From Microbacterium algeriense (lineage in GTDB: Bacteria; Actinomycetota; Actinomycetes; Actinomycetales; Microbacteriaceae), in contig NZ_WAAO01000003.1 in NCBI RefSeq assembly GCF_008868005.1, positions 186,001 through 250,000 on the forward strand: 64,000 bases of DNA, given 5' to 3'. This document shows positions 12,533-21,211 of this stretch, one piece after another. Every line of letters starts with the position of its first letter. Within the stretch, counting starts at the first letter, position 1. Under the pieces are notes generated by a model, which made no database searches, was not told where the DNA came from, and saw only the letters and a list, made by a program, of their open reading frames with translations. A program made the translations under genes and the position numbers.

Positions 12533-14041
12533 TCAGCCGGCCCTGGGCGTCCTCTGCGACACGGGGAAGCGACCCAGAAGCGCCTCGCGCGCGAGCTGCG
12601 CACCGAGCCGGCTCGCCGCGGCCACCTCGACGACCGGCAGCGGCAGCGGGCGGACGGCCGGAAGCCCGACGTTGACCACGACGGCACCGGCATCGCGCAC
12701 CGCCGCTCGTTCGACGAGAGCCCGCTGCGCATCATCGGTGTCCGGCCGGTCGATCAACAGCACCGTGGTGCCGGCAGCCGCGCGCATCTCGTCCAGCACG
12801 CGGTCCTGATCGTCGATCGGCGCGGCAGCCACATCCAGCCGCACGCGCACGCCGTCACCGGCGAGCGCCGCGGCGACGTACGACCCCGCGCTGTCCACGG
12901 CCAGCGTCGAACGGCGTCGCGCGTCGATCACGGCGAGGTCGGAAGCACGGGGAGCCTCCCCGGAGACCGTCAGGACTCGACGCACGATGTCGGCCGCGTC
13001 GAAGGCCTCCTCGGCCTCCTCGGCGCCTGCGGCGGCGGCGCGCAGCTTGGCGGCCAGCGTCGCGACCCGAGCCGCCGCCTCCTCCACGCGCTCCCGCGGA
13101 AGGGATCCGTCCCGGAGCGCCGCGACGATGCCGTCCCGTGCGGCACGGAAGTCCCGCTCGTCCTGGTCCGGCAGCGCGGCGTCGCCCGGGTTGGTCGGGT
13201 TGCCGATGCAGAGCAGGTCGGCTCCGGCGGCGAGGGCCAGCGCCGCACCGCCGCCGAGCCCGACGGTCTCGCGGATCGCCGCCATGTCGAGCGCATCGGT
13301 GATGATCACGCCGTCGTAGCCCCAGTCGCGCAGCATGCCGAGCACGCGCGGGTTCAGGGTGGCCGGCTGCTCGCCCCACGCCGGAACGACGATGTGCGCC
13401 GTCATCACGGCGTCCACGCCCGCTTCGACGGCGGCGCGGAAGGGCGCGAGGTGCACGCGCTCGATGTCGTCGACGTCGAGGGTGATCTCGGGGAGCGCAT
13501 GATGCGAGTCGAGGTGGGTGTCGCCGTGCCCGGGGAAGTGCTTGACGCATGCGGCGACCGCCGCATCCTGCAGACCGTCGATCGTCGCCACGACGTGACG
13601 GGAGACCAGGTCGGGGTCGTCGCCGAACGCCCGGACGCCGATCACCGGGTTGCGGGGGTCGGTGTTCACGTCCGCGACGGGACCGAGCACCACGTTCGCG
13701 CCGACCGCTCGCACGCGGCGGGCGAGTTCCGCCCCCGTGCGCTCCGAGGCCACGAGGTCGTCGAGGAGCCCGAGCTGCGCGGCTCCCGGAACCGTCGACC
13801 CGGAGGCGGACTCGAGCCGGGTGACGCTGCCGCCCTCCTCATCGATGCCGATCAGGGCGTCCGGGTTCGCGGCGAGGATATCGGCGCTGAGCGCGGACAG
13901 CTCGTCGCTCACGTTCTGACCGAAGTACACGACCCCGGCCAGACCGTCGCTCAGCTCGTCGCGCAGCCACTGCGGAGCGGTCGTGCCGAAGAAGCCCGGC
14001 CACAGCACGCCGTTCGCGAGGCGCTCCAGGTCGTCGGTCAT
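12533..14041 (-). CDS. Glycoside hydrolase family 3, NagZ-type beta-N-acetylhexosaminidase
   Basis: This 502-residue enzyme is predicted to release N-acetylglucosamine from the non-reducing end of chitooligosaccharides or cell-wall fragments. The (beta/alpha)8 domain carries the NagZ signature KHFPGHGDTHLDSHHALP, in which the Asp and His form the subfamily's acid/base dyad, and the nucleophile region DGVIITDALDMAAI. LVVYFGQNV- and IGIDEEGGSVTRL-like segments are also typical. About 170 further residues form a small C-terminal domain absent from short Gram-negative NagZ. No signal peptide is seen, so it acts in the cytoplasm on imported substrate. ATG (14041) overlaps the permease stop codon by 4 bases, showing translational coupling to the sugar transporter. 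Confidence 0.93.
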   Translation of the reverse strand: MTDDLERLANGVLWPGFFGTTAPQWLRDELSDGLAGVVYFGQNVSDELSALSADILAANPDALIGIDEEGGSVTRLESASGSTVPGAAQLGLLDDLVASERTGAELARRVRAVGANVVLGPVADVNTDPRNPVIGVRAFGDDPDLVSRHVVATIDGLQDAAVAACVKHFPGHGDTHLDSHHALPEITLDVDDIERVHLAPFRAAVEAGVDAVMTAHIVVPAWGEQPATLNPRVLGMLRDWGYDGVIITDALDMAAIRETVGLGGGAALALAAGADLLCIGNPTNPGDAALPDQDERDFRAARDGIVAALRDGSLPRERVEEAAARVATLAAKLRAAAAGAEEAEEAFDAADIVRRVLTVSGEAPRASDLAVIDARRRSTLAVDSAGSYVAAALAGDGVRVRLDVAAAPIDDQDRVLDEMRAAAGTTVLLIDRPDTDDAQRALVERAAVRDAGAVVVNVGLPAVRPLPLPVVEVAAASRLGAQLAREALLGRFPVSQRTPRAG

Positions 14042-14871
14042 CCCTTCACGGCTCCTGCCACCATGCCGGAGGCGAGCTTGCGCTGCACCAGCACGAAGAA
14101 GATCATGACGGGGACCGTGATGATGGTCGACGCGGCCATGATGCTGCCCCAGTCGTTCGAGTGCAGACCGAAGAACGACTTCAGACCGATCGAGACCGTG
14201 TACTGGTCGGTCTGGGCCCCGAGGATCGTCATCGCGAAGATGAACTCGTTCCACGCCGTGATGAAGCTGAAGATGCTGGTCGCGACGAGGCCCGGCATGA
14301 CCAGCGGCAGCAGCACCGAGCGGAACATCCGCCACCAGCTCGCGCCGTCGATGTACGCGGCCTCCTCGAGCTCGACCGGCACGGCGGCGACGAAGCCGCG
14401 CAGCATCCAGATGCCGAACGCGAGCGACAGGGCGACGTACACGACCATCAGTCCGAGGATGCTGTTGAGCAGGCCCAGGCTCTTGACCTGCAGGAACAGC
14501 GGGATGACGAGCGCCTCGAGCGGCACCATCTGCACCACCAGGATCATCATCAGGATCGTGGTGCGGAACTTGAACTTGAAGCGGGCCACCGCGACCGCGG
14601 CGAGCAGGCAGACCAGAGCGCTCACGAGGACCGTGACGAGCGCCACGATCGCGGAGTTGCGCAGGTAGGTGCCGAAGCCGCCGTCGGTGAGGACGAAGGC
14701 GAAGTTGTCCCACGTGAACTCCTGCGGCAGGAGCGACTGCCCGCCGCTGGACGCCTTGCCGTCGAAGGCGCTGGACACCATCCAGTAGACCGGGAACAGG
14801 GTGAAGATCAGGACGGCGGCGACCGCGATGCCGAGTCCGATGCGCGAGCGGAGCCGAGGGCGCGGGTTCAC
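14038..14871 (-). CDS. Carbohydrate ABC transporter permease (MalG type)
   Basis: A 277-residue inner-membrane subunit of a CUT1-type sugar importer. The chain begins VNPRPRLRSRIGLGIAVAAVLIFTLFPVYWM, has six predicted helices and carries the EAA loop ELEEAAYIDGASWWRMFRSVLLP that contacts the ATPase. The GTG start overlaps the stop codon of the MalF-type gene by 4 bases, and its own stop codon overlaps the GH3 start. The importer has no ATPase gene here, so it must share one encoded elsewhere, as many actinobacterial sugar transporters share MsiK. Confidence 0.93.
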   Translation of the reverse strand: MNPRPRLRSRIGLGIAVAAVLIFTLFPVYWMVSSAFDGKASSGGQSLLPQEFTWDNFAFVLTDGGFGTYLRNSAIVALVTVLVSALVCLLAAVAVARFKFKFRTTILMMILVVQMVPLEALVIPLFLQVKSLGLLNSILGLMVVYVALSLAFGIWMLRGFVAAVPVELEEAAYIDGASWWRMFRSVLLPLVMPGLVATSIFSFITAWNEFIFAMTILGAQTDQYTVSIGLKSFFGLHSNDWGSIMAASTIITVPVMIFFVLVQRKLASGMVAGAVKG

Positions 14872-15842
14872 AGCTCGTCCTCCTTCATGAGGGAGCGGAT
14901 GTAGACGATCGTGATGCCGATGAGCACGAGCGTGAGCAGCACGGCGAGGGCCGCGCCGAAGCCGTAGCGGTTCTGCCCGAAGGACTCCACGTACGACCAG
15001 ACGCCGAGGTTGAGCACCTGTCGGTTGCCTCCTCCGCCGCCGGGCATCAGGTACACCTGGGCGAAGACCTTGAAGTCCCAGATGGTCGACAGGATGATGA
15101 CGACCGAGAAGACGGGGCGGAGCGTCGGGAAGATGATCTTCCAGAATCGGCGCCAGGCGCCGGCGCCGTCGAGGGCTGCGGCTTCGAGCATCTCCTTCGA
15201 GACGCCGAGCAGTCCGGCGAGCACCGTGATGGCGACGAACGGGAAGCCGTGGTGCACGACGTTCAGCAGCACGATCGCGTAGAACGACCACTGGTTCGTG
15301 AACCAGTTGACCGGGTCGTCCATGAGGCCGAGGTCGCGGAGGACGGTGTTGAAGATGCCGCGGTCGGCATCGAAGATGAAGGTCCAGACGTAGGTGCCGG
15401 TCACGGCGGGCATCGCCCAGGCGACCATGATGCAGCTGGAGACGATGACCCGCCAGGTGGTGCCGAGGCGGGCGAGCAGCAGGGCGACGAGCGTGCCCAC
15501 GGCGACGGTGGTGAAGACCGCCACGGCAGCGAAGCCGACGGTGTTGGGGAGCACCACCGTCCAGAGCGTCGGGTTGGTGAGCGCCTCGACGTAGTTGCCG
15601 AGGCCGATCCAGTTGCTCTCCCCGGTGTTGATCTCACGCAGGCCGTAGTCCTGCAGCGAGTAGATGAACACCTGGACGAGCGGCCAGAGCATGAGCACCG
15701 CGAGGATGGCCAGCCCGGGCGCGAGAAGAAGCCAGGGGCGGGCCGCGACGATCGAGAGACCGCGTCGCTTCCGGCCGCCGGCCACGGAGGCGGAGGGGGA
15801 CTCCGCCTTCGTGGCCGGCAGTGGCGCTTGCACCATCGACAT
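14868..15842 (-). CDS. Carbohydrate ABC transporter permease (MalF type)
   Basis: This 324-residue partner of the MalG-type permease has a hydrophilic N-terminus rich in Arg/Lys and Ala, then about six helices starting at PWLLLAPGLAILAVLMLWPLVQV. The EAA loop reads KEMLEAAALDGAGAWRRFWKIIFP. It starts 15 bases after the binding-protein gene; the ATG at 15842 was used, with a second in-frame ATG two codons later. Neighbours define it as part of the amino-sugar importer. Confidence 0.92.
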   Translation of the reverse strand: MSMVQAPLPATKAESPSASVAGGRKRRGLSIVAARPWLLLAPGLAILAVLMLWPLVQVFIYSLQDYGLREINTGESNWIGLGNYVEALTNPTLWTVVLPNTVGFAAVAVFTTVAVGTLVALLLARLGTTWRVIVSSCIMVAWAMPAVTGTYVWTFIFDADRGIFNTVLRDLGLMDDPVNWFTNQWSFYAIVLLNVVHHGFPFVAITVLAGLLGVSKEMLEAAALDGAGAWRRFWKIIFPTLRPVFSVVIILSTIWDFKVFAQVYLMPGGGGGNRQVLNLGVWSYVESFGQNRYGFGAALAVLLTLVLIGITIVYIRSLMKEDEL

Positions 15843-15857
15843 GGAAGAGCTGCTTCC

Positions 15858-17147
15858 TTACTTCTGGTTGAGCAGTTCGGTCATCTCGGCGGTGGCGTCC
15901 TTCGTCGCGGTCGCGACGTCCTTCTGCCCGCTGAGGATGGCCTGGATCATGGAGTTGGTCGTCTTCTTCGCCTGCACGGCGCCGAAGTTCGGGGTGACCG
16001 GGACGGATGCCCCGCCGTCGACCATCTGCTCGGCGAACGGCGCGACCAGCGGGTCGGTCGAGGCGAGGGCCTCTTCCATCGCGGACTGGACGCCGGGGAA
16101 GTAGCCGGTCTCGTCCGACCACTGCTCGGCGAACTCGCCGGTGGTCATGAGCTCGACGAACTTCCATGCGAGGTCGGCGTTCTTGGTCGTGTTGAACACC
16201 GACAGGTGCGATCCACCGAGCACGGACGGGGCGATGCCGCCGTCCTGGCCGGGGATGACCGCGGCGCCGATCTTGCCCTCGAGGTCGGGGTTCGCCTCGA
16301 TGAGCGACTTCGGCGTCCACGAGCCGGAGAGCATCATGGCGACGTTGCCCTGCGTGAACGCGTCACGGAGGTCGGTCTCCTTCCAGGTGGTCGCACCCGC
16401 GGAGGAGAAGCCGTGCTCGGTCGCGAGACCGGCGTAGAACTCGATGCCCGCCTGCGACTCCGCGCTGTCGAGCTCGCTGGTCCAGGTGTCGCCGTCCTTC
16501 GTGGCGATCTCGCCGCCGGCACCCCAGACCCAGGGGTAGACCTGGAACTCGGCGTCACCGGGGACCGGGAAGGGGAGCATGTCGGGCTTGGCGGCCTTGA
16601 TGGCCTCGCCCGCGGCGACGATGTCGTCCCAGGTCTTGGGAGCCTCGAGGCCGAGCTCTTCGAACACGTCGGCGCGGTAGACGAGCGAACGCACGCCCGC
16701 GTACCACGGCATGCCGTACAGCTCGCCGTCGTAGGTGCCGGCGACCTCCAGGCCCTCGACGAGGTCGTCGCGGAGGCCGTCCTCGGCGTCGACGTACTCA
16801 TCGAGCGGCTCGAGCGCGCCGGCGTCGGCGAACTCGGCGGTCCAGGTCGTGCCGGTCTCGGCGACATCGGGGGTCGTGCCACCGGCGATGGAGGTCACGA
16901 AACGGTCGTGGGCGTCCGCCCACTGGATCTCCTCGATGGTGACCGTCGCGCCGGTCTCCTTCTCGAAGGCGTCCGAGACCTTGTCGTAGAAGGCGGTGGC
17001 GTCCGGGTTGGTGCCCTTCATGATCCAGACGGTGAGCTCCTGGCCCTCGCCGTCGGCGGAACCGTTGTCGCTGCCGCCGGCGCAGCCGGCAAGGGCGAGC
17101 GTGGCCACGGCGCCGAGCGCCACGGCCGGAAGAATGCGCTTGTGCAT
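15858..17147 (-). CDS. Sugar ABC transporter substrate-binding lipoprotein
   Basis: This 429-residue family 1 binding protein is anchored outside the membrane. The signal peptide MHKRILPAVALGAVATLA ends in the lipobox LAGC. Typical body motifs are TVWIMKGTN, GTTPDVAETGTTW, GELYGMPWYAGVRSLVYRADVFEELGL and FVELMTTGEFAEQWS. The start at 17147 is supported by GAGGAG about 10 bases upstream and by the signal peptide; the longer open frame has no such support. It heads the operon with two permeases, a NagZ-type GH3 and an RpiR regulator, so N-acetylglucosamine, chitobiose or a muropeptide sugar is a plausible ligand. Confidence 0.95.
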   Translation of the reverse strand: MHKRILPAVALGAVATLALAGCAGGSDNGSADGEGQELTVWIMKGTNPDATAFYDKVSDAFEKETGATVTIEEIQWADAHDRFVTSIAGGTTPDVAETGTTWTAEFADAGALEPLDEYVDAEDGLRDDLVEGLEVAGTYDGELYGMPWYAGVRSLVYRADVFEELGLEAPKTWDDIVAAGEAIKAAKPDMLPFPVPGDAEFQVYPWVWGAGGEIATKDGDTWTSELDSAESQAGIEFYAGLATEHGFSSAGATTWKETDLRDAFTQGNVAMMLSGSWTPKSLIEANPDLEGKIGAAVIPGQDGGIAPSVLGGSHLSVFNTTKNADLAWKFVELMTTGEFAEQWSDETGYFPGVQSAMEEALASTDPLVAPFAEQMVDGGASVPVTPNFGAVQAKKTTNSMIQAILSGQKDVATATKDATAEMTELLNQK

Positions 17148-17199
17148 TGCGGGGATCTCCTCTTTGAAAGTCCTGGCGGGCATCGGGTACTCACCGGGG

Positions 17200-17238
17200 G
17201 TTAGGAAAAAGTATCCACGACTAACTAATTCCCTGCAA
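17200..17238 (-). promoter_or_regulatory. Promoter with AT-rich island for the amino-sugar operon
   Basis: On the minus strand TTGCAG (17233-17238) and GATACT (17210-17215) are 17 bases apart. The spacer is unusually AT-rich for this genome, and GTTAG in the spacer is mirrored by CTAAC just past the -10 box (17200-17204). This is the best candidate operator for the RpiR regulator encoded at the end of the operon. Confidence 0.55.
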
Positions 17239-17284
17239 GTTCCTCCCACAATCGTCATATCCCCGTAACATCAGGCGTCACAGG

Positions 17285-17290
17285 TAGGCT
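17285..17290 (+). promoter_or_regulatory. -10 box TAGGCT for leaderless LCP transcript
   Basis: TAGGCT ends 7 bases before the ATG at 17298 and no ribosome binding site is present. Confidence 0.6.
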
Positions 17291-17297
17291 CCGGACC

Positions 17298-18554
17298 ATG
17301 ATTCGACGCGGAGAACACGCCGATCGCCCCACGGTCGCACGCCATGCGACCCTGCCGACACCGAGCGCGGGGGCCACCCTGCTCAAGTTCCTCGGCATCG
17401 CCGTCGCGGTCGTCACCGTGTCGGCGGTCGCGGTCGCCGGCTTCCTGGCCGTCGACGTGTTCAACCGCGTCGGCGACGGAGCGGTCGCTCTCGAGGGGGC
17501 GCCGGAGGTGGACCCTCCGACACTGGGCGCCTACCCCGCGGACAAGGCGTTCAACATCCTGGTCATCGGCACGGACGAGTGCGGCGAGAGGGCCACGGCG
17601 CTGTTCGCCGAGCGATGCGAGGAAGCGGATGGGCTCAGCCGCAACGACGTGACGCTCCTCGTGCACGTCTCGGCCGCACCCCGCAACGTCACGGTCATCT
17701 CCCTCCCCCGCGACCTGGGCGTTCCGGTCCCCGAGTGCACGCGGGAGGACGGCTCGGTGGCCTCGTCGATGTGGAAGGCCTCGATCAACTCCGTATTCGA
17801 GCACGCGGGACTCTCCTGCGTCGCGAAGACCGTGAGCGAGCTCGGCGACATCCCGATCGAGTTCGCCGCGAAGATCAGCTTCGACGGCGTGATGGCCGTC
17901 ACCGATGCGATCGGCGGGGTCGAGGTGTGCGTGGCCGGCGACGGCATCCGCGACCGCCACACCGGCCTGAACCTGACGCCGGGCACGCACACCGTCTCCG
18001 GCGTCGAAGCCCTCCAGTTCATCCGCACACGTCACGGCGTGGGCGACGAGAGCGACCTCGCGCGCATCTCCAACCAGCAGCAGTACATGTCCCGGCTGGC
18101 CAAGAAGGTGCTCAGCGAGGAGACGCTCACGGATGTGCCGAAGGTCCTGCGCATCGCCAACGCCATCGCCGACAACATCGACCCGAGCGAGTCGCTGAAC
18201 GACCCCCTCCGCCTCGCACAGTTGGCGCTCGCCCTCAAGGATGTGCGCTTCAGCGACTTCGCGTTCGTGCAGTACCCGAACGTCGAAGACCCGGACGACG
18301 ACGACAAGGTGGTGCCGAACGAGGCGGCGGCCGAGGCCCTGTGGACGGCCGTGAAGTCGGGTCAGCCGCTGCAGCTGACGGGAGGCGTCACCACGCACCG
18401 CGGTGTCGAGCTCGTGACCCCGGCGCCGGGGACCGCGCCAGAGACCTCGGAGCCGCCGGCCACCGCGGAGCCCGAGGTGCGGACGACGCTGCCGCCGGAC
18501 ATCTCGGGGCAGACGCTGGAGCAGGAGACCTGCGCGGTGGGCAACCAGCGCTGA
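17298..18554 (+). CDS. LytR-CpsA-Psr (LCP) family cell-wall glycopolymer ligase
   Basis: This 418-residue membrane protein probably transfers lipid-linked glycopolymer onto peptidoglycan outside the cell. One membrane helix (about residues 30-54, LLKFLGIAVAVVTVSAVAVAGFLAV) is followed by the LCP domain with NILVIGTDE, SRNDVTLLVHV, VISLPRDLGVPVP, IGGVEVCV and ALQFIRTRHGVGDESDLARISNQQQYM. The conserved Arg and Asp residues that bind the pyrophosphate lipid are present. A Pro/Thr/Glu-rich tail of about 50 residues ends the protein, with Cys near the end (QETCAVGNQR). It is a single gene divergent from the sugar operon. Confidence 0.92.
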   Translation: MIRRGEHADRPTVARHATLPTPSAGATLLKFLGIAVAVVTVSAVAVAGFLAVDVFNRVGDGAVALEGAPEVDPPTLGAYPADKAFNILVIGTDECGERATALFAERCEEADGLSRNDVTLLVHVSAAPRNVTVISLPRDLGVPVPECTREDGSVASSMWKASINSVFEHAGLSCVAKTVSELGDIPIEFAAKISFDGVMAVTDAIGGVEVCVAGDGIRDRHTGLNLTPGTHTVSGVEALQFIRTRHGVGDESDLARISNQQQYMSRLAKKVLSEETLTDVPKVLRIANAIADNIDPSESLNDPLRLAQLALALKDVRFSDFAFVQYPNVEDPDDDDKVVPNEAAAEALWTAVKSGQPLQLTGGVTTHRGVELVTPAPGTAPETSEPPATAEPEVRTTLPPDISGQTLEQETCAVGNQR

Positions 18555-18571
18555 CGCTCCGAGACGCGGCG

Positions 18572-18577
18572 TAGGCT
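18572..18577 (+). promoter_or_regulatory. -10 box TAGGCT for leaderless spermidine-synthase-like gene
   Basis: TAGGCT ends 7 bases before the ATG at 18585; no ribosome binding site is seen. Confidence 0.6.
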
Positions 18578-18584
18578 CGATCCC

Positions 18585-19445
18585 ATGGGACGGACGCGCG
18601 CACGGGACACGGAGCATCCCGAGGCGCGCCTGGATCACGGCGGGATCGCGCGCATCGTGCCGTCCGAGTTCACGAGCGGCTTCGAGCTCATCGTCGACGG
18701 CACTCCGCAGTCGCACGTCGATCTCGACGACCCGACGCACCTCCACTTCGAGTACATCGTGCGCATGGGAGCGGTGATCGATCAGCTGCCCCCGGGGCCG
18801 CTGACCGCGGTGCATCTCGGCGCAGGTGCGCTCACGATCCCGCGCTACATCGAGGCGACGCGTCCCGGGTCCCGACAGCAGGTCATCGAGCTGGAGGCGC
18901 CGCTCGCCCAGCTCGTCCGCGAGCACCTGCCACTGCCGAAGGGCGCGGCCATCCGCATCCGGATCGGGGATGCCCGCGAGGGCGTCGGACGGCTGCCCGG
19001 CGCTCTGCAGTCGAGCTGCGACCTCGTCGTCTCCGACGTCTACTCCGGAGCCCAGACCCCGGCGCATCTGACCAGCGTCGAGTTCTACCGCGAGCTCAGC
19101 GGACTCCTCGCCCCCGGAGGCGTGCTGCTCGTCAACGTCGCCGACGGCCCTGGACTCGCGTTCGCGCGACGACAGGCCGCCACCATCGCCGAGGTGCTCC
19201 CCGAGGTGGGCGTGCTCGCCGACACCCAGGTCCTCAAGGGCCGTCGATTCGGGAACCTCGTGATCGCCGCCTCGGCCGCTCCCCTGCCGACCGAGTGGCT
19301 GCCGCGGATGCTCGCCGCCGGCCCCCACCCCGCAAAGATCGCCCAGGGCGCCGAGGTGCACTCGTTCATCCAGGGCGCACGGGTCGTGACGGATGCCGAC
19401 GCCGTGGCCTCGCCCCGACCTGACGCCTCGCTGTTCCTCCGCTGA
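18585..19445 (+). CDS. Spermidine synthase-like (spermine/spermidine synthase fold) protein
   Basis: This 286-residue Rossmann-fold protein resembles polyamine synthases and methyltransferases. It has the AdoMet-type glycine motif VHLGAGALTIPRYI, the acidic residue of strand 2 (VIELEAPL) and the conserved SDVYSGAQTPAHLTSVEFY region that corresponds to the active-site loop of spermidine synthase. Many actinobacterial members of this group lack proof of aminopropyltransferase activity, so a true role in polyamine synthesis is uncertain. There is no adjacent speD or other polyamine biosynthesis gene. Confidence 0.8.
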   Translation: MGRTRARDTEHPEARLDHGGIARIVPSEFTSGFELIVDGTPQSHVDLDDPTHLHFEYIVRMGAVIDQLPPGPLTAVHLGAGALTIPRYIEATRPGSRQQVIELEAPLAQLVREHLPLPKGAAIRIRIGDAREGVGRLPGALQSSCDLVVSDVYSGAQTPAHLTSVEFYRELSGLLAPGGVLLVNVADGPGLAFARRQAATIAEVLPEVGVLADTQVLKGRRFGNLVIAASAAPLPTEWLPRMLAAGPHPAKIAQGAEVHSFIQGARVVTDADAVASPRPDASLFLR

Positions 19446-19563
19446 GTTGCGGGGCCACCCGACCGCGGCGTGTCGCGGACCGGATACGGCGACCAGGGCG
19501 CGCCGCCGGGACGACCGCGGAACCGGAAGGCACACTGGACGGGGACGCTGCGGAAGGAGAGCA

Positions 19564-20091
19564 ATGAGTTTCATCCGGGGATACGACCAGGAGACCCTCC
19601 GCGAGGTGGTCGATCTCGACGAGTGCGCGACGCGTCTCGCCGAGATCGAGTCGCAGCGCAGCCTGCCTGCGCTGCTGGAGCGGGTCTGGTTGTTGAAGGT
19701 TCTCGACCGCTTGGACGAGGCGCTGGCGCTGGCCGACGAGGCCGTCCGCCAGGCGCGCATGGCCGGCACCCGCAAGGACGTCCTCCGCGCCCGTGTGCTC
19801 CACGCGACGATCCTCCAGTACCGCGGCGCGCATGCCGCGGCCGAACAGGAGCTGGCGACCTGCGCCGCGGAGGCCGAGGGGCAGCGGTGGCTGTCGATCG
19901 CCGCCTTCGCCTACCAGCATCACGGCAAGAACGCCTACGACGCCGGCGACTACGAGACGGCACGCGACAGCTTCAAGCAGTCCCTGTTCCTGCGTCGCGA
20001 ATCCGGTGCCCAGGACAGCGAGCTCGAGACCGCGCTGCTCGCGATCGAGGCGGCAGAGCGCCGTCGCCCGTCGCAGCTCATCGCCGGCTGA
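19564..20091 (+). CDS. Small tetratricopeptide-repeat protein
   Basis: The 175-residue all-helical protein consists of TPR-like pairs, for example LPALLERVWLLKVLDRLDEALALADEAVRQARMAG and YQHHGKNAYDAGDYETARDSFKQSLFLRRESG. There is no signal peptide or enzymatic domain. The ATG at 19564 has an AAGGAG ribosome binding site 5 bases away, unlike its leaderless neighbours. It lies between a spermidine-synthase-like gene and a SprT-like gene. A role in protein-protein contacts is likely; I do not recognise a specific one. Confidence 0.8.
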   Translation: MSFIRGYDQETLREVVDLDECATRLAEIESQRSLPALLERVWLLKVLDRLDEALALADEAVRQARMAGTRKDVLRARVLHATILQYRGAHAAAEQELATCAAEAEGQRWLSIAAFAYQHHGKNAYDAGDYETARDSFKQSLFLRRESGAQDSELETALLAIEAAERRRPSQLIAG

Positions 20092-20125
20092 GCCGCGCTG
20101 CGAGCCGGTTGTCGGATGCATGGCT

Positions 20126-20131
20126 TAGCCT
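20126..20131 (+). promoter_or_regulatory. -10 box TAGCCT for leaderless SprT-like gene
   Basis: TAGCCT ends 6 bases before the ATG at 20138. Confidence 0.6.
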
Positions 20132-20137
20132 GATCGC

Positions 20138-20626
20138 ATGGCGGAACTTGACCGGGTGCGCGTCTGGGGCGAAGCACTGATCACACTGCATCTCGATGAC
20201 AGCTGGTCCTTCGGCTTCGACCATGCCAAGCGTCGGGCCGGGCAATGCGACTACACGAAGAAGCGCATCACGGTCTCCCGCTACCTCGCCGCACGATTCG
20301 ACGACGACGAGATCCATCAGGTGCTGCTGCACGAGGTCGCCCATGCGCTCGCCGGGCACGCCGCAGCGCACGGTCCGGCATGGAAGCGGATCGCGCACGA
20401 CCTGGGCTATGTCGGCGGCACGACCCATCACGGGGAGACCGCCGTCGAGCTCGCTCCCTGGGTCGGCAGCTGCCCTGCCGGGCACGTGACCTACCGACAC
20501 CGCCGCCCCACGAGACCCACCTCGTGCGCGCGCTGCTCACGCACGTTCGATCCCCGGCACCTGTTCGCATGGACGCGCCGAGAGATCTCGACCGATGCGC
20601 GGCTCGCCGCGCAGATGCCGCGCTGA
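20138..20626 (+). CDS. SprT-like zinc metallopeptidase domain protein
   Basis: A 162-residue cytoplasmic protein with the zincin motif HEVAHALAGH (about residues 68-77), whose two His residues and Glu are the metal ligands and catalytic base, followed by HGPAWKR with a third ligand His. A C-terminal zinc ribbon is formed by SCPAGH and TSCARC. Relatives such as SprT/Spartan act on protein substrates, including DNA-protein crosslinks in eukaryotes. The role in bacteria is not settled. It is a single gene converging with DUF3054. Confidence 0.88.
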   Translation: MAELDRVRVWGEALITLHLDDSWSFGFDHAKRRAGQCDYTKKRITVSRYLAARFDDDEIHQVLLHEVAHALAGHAAAHGPAWKRIAHDLGYVGGTTHHGETAVELAPWVGSCPAGHVTYRHRRPTRPTSCARCSRTFDPRHLFAWTRREISTDARLAAQMPR

Positions 20627-20633
20627 GACCGCC

Positions 20634-21098
20634 TCAGCGGATCGCATCCCCGGAATCGTCAGCATCCGAGACAGCAGCGGCCCCGGTGCCCGTGCTGGGC
20701 CCGGCGTCCTCCTCGACGGCGGCGCCCGCTGCACCGGATGCGGCTCGACGACGACGCAGCAGAGCGGCGATCGCGCGCCATCCGACGAGGAACACCCCCA
20801 GCACGATCGTCGCCACGACGATGAACGGCACCTCGGCGGTGTCTCCGCTGAGGAGGCGGATCAGCATGCCTCCGGCGACCGTCACGACCCAGACCACAGT
20901 GCCCCACAGCATCGACCACGGCCGACGGGGCCGGCCGGGCAGGAGCGCCGCGAGCAGGTGCCCGATGACCAGGGCGATCAGGAAGGGCCAGGCGGTGAGG
21001 AGGAACTCACCCGGGTCCTCCTCATGGGAAGCGCGACCGATAGCGGCGAAGATCAGCACGAGCACGACGTCGACGATGACAGCGGGAAGGTACCTCAT
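20634..21098 (-). CDS. DUF3054 membrane protein
   Basis: The 154-residue protein has four membrane helices (MRYLPAVIVDVVLVLIFAAI; FLLTAWPFLIALVIGHLLAAL; WSMLWGTVVWVVTVAGGMLIRLL; VPFIVVATIVLGVFLVGWRAI) and an acidic Ala/Gly-rich cytoplasmic tail. The motif GRASHEE and the WPFLIAL segment match the DUF3054 family of unknown function. TAGGGT 6 bases before the ATG predicts a leaderless transcript. The 113 bases between it and comB hold only this promoter. Confidence 0.88.
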   Translation of the reverse strand: MRYLPAVIVDVVLVLIFAAIGRASHEEDPGEFLLTAWPFLIALVIGHLLAALLPGRPRRPWSMLWGTVVWVVTVAGGMLIRLLSGDTAEVPFIVVATIVLGVFLVGWRAIAALLRRRRAASGAAGAAVEEDAGPSTGTGAAAVSDADDSGDAIR

Positions 21099-21104
21099 GC
21101 CACG

Positions 21105-21110
21105 ACCCTA
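21105..21110 (-). promoter_or_regulatory. -10 box TAGGGT for leaderless DUF3054 gene
   Basis: On the minus strand TAGGGT ends 6 bases before the ATG at 21098. Confidence 0.6.
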
Positions 21111-21211
21111 CGTGCCCGGAGCCACGACGGCGCCTCCCTCGCGGCGGACACCGGAGATCGGCTTCTCCGCGGCGATCCGCGCCCCCGGCATCGGCGAGAC
21201 GGCGGCGGACG

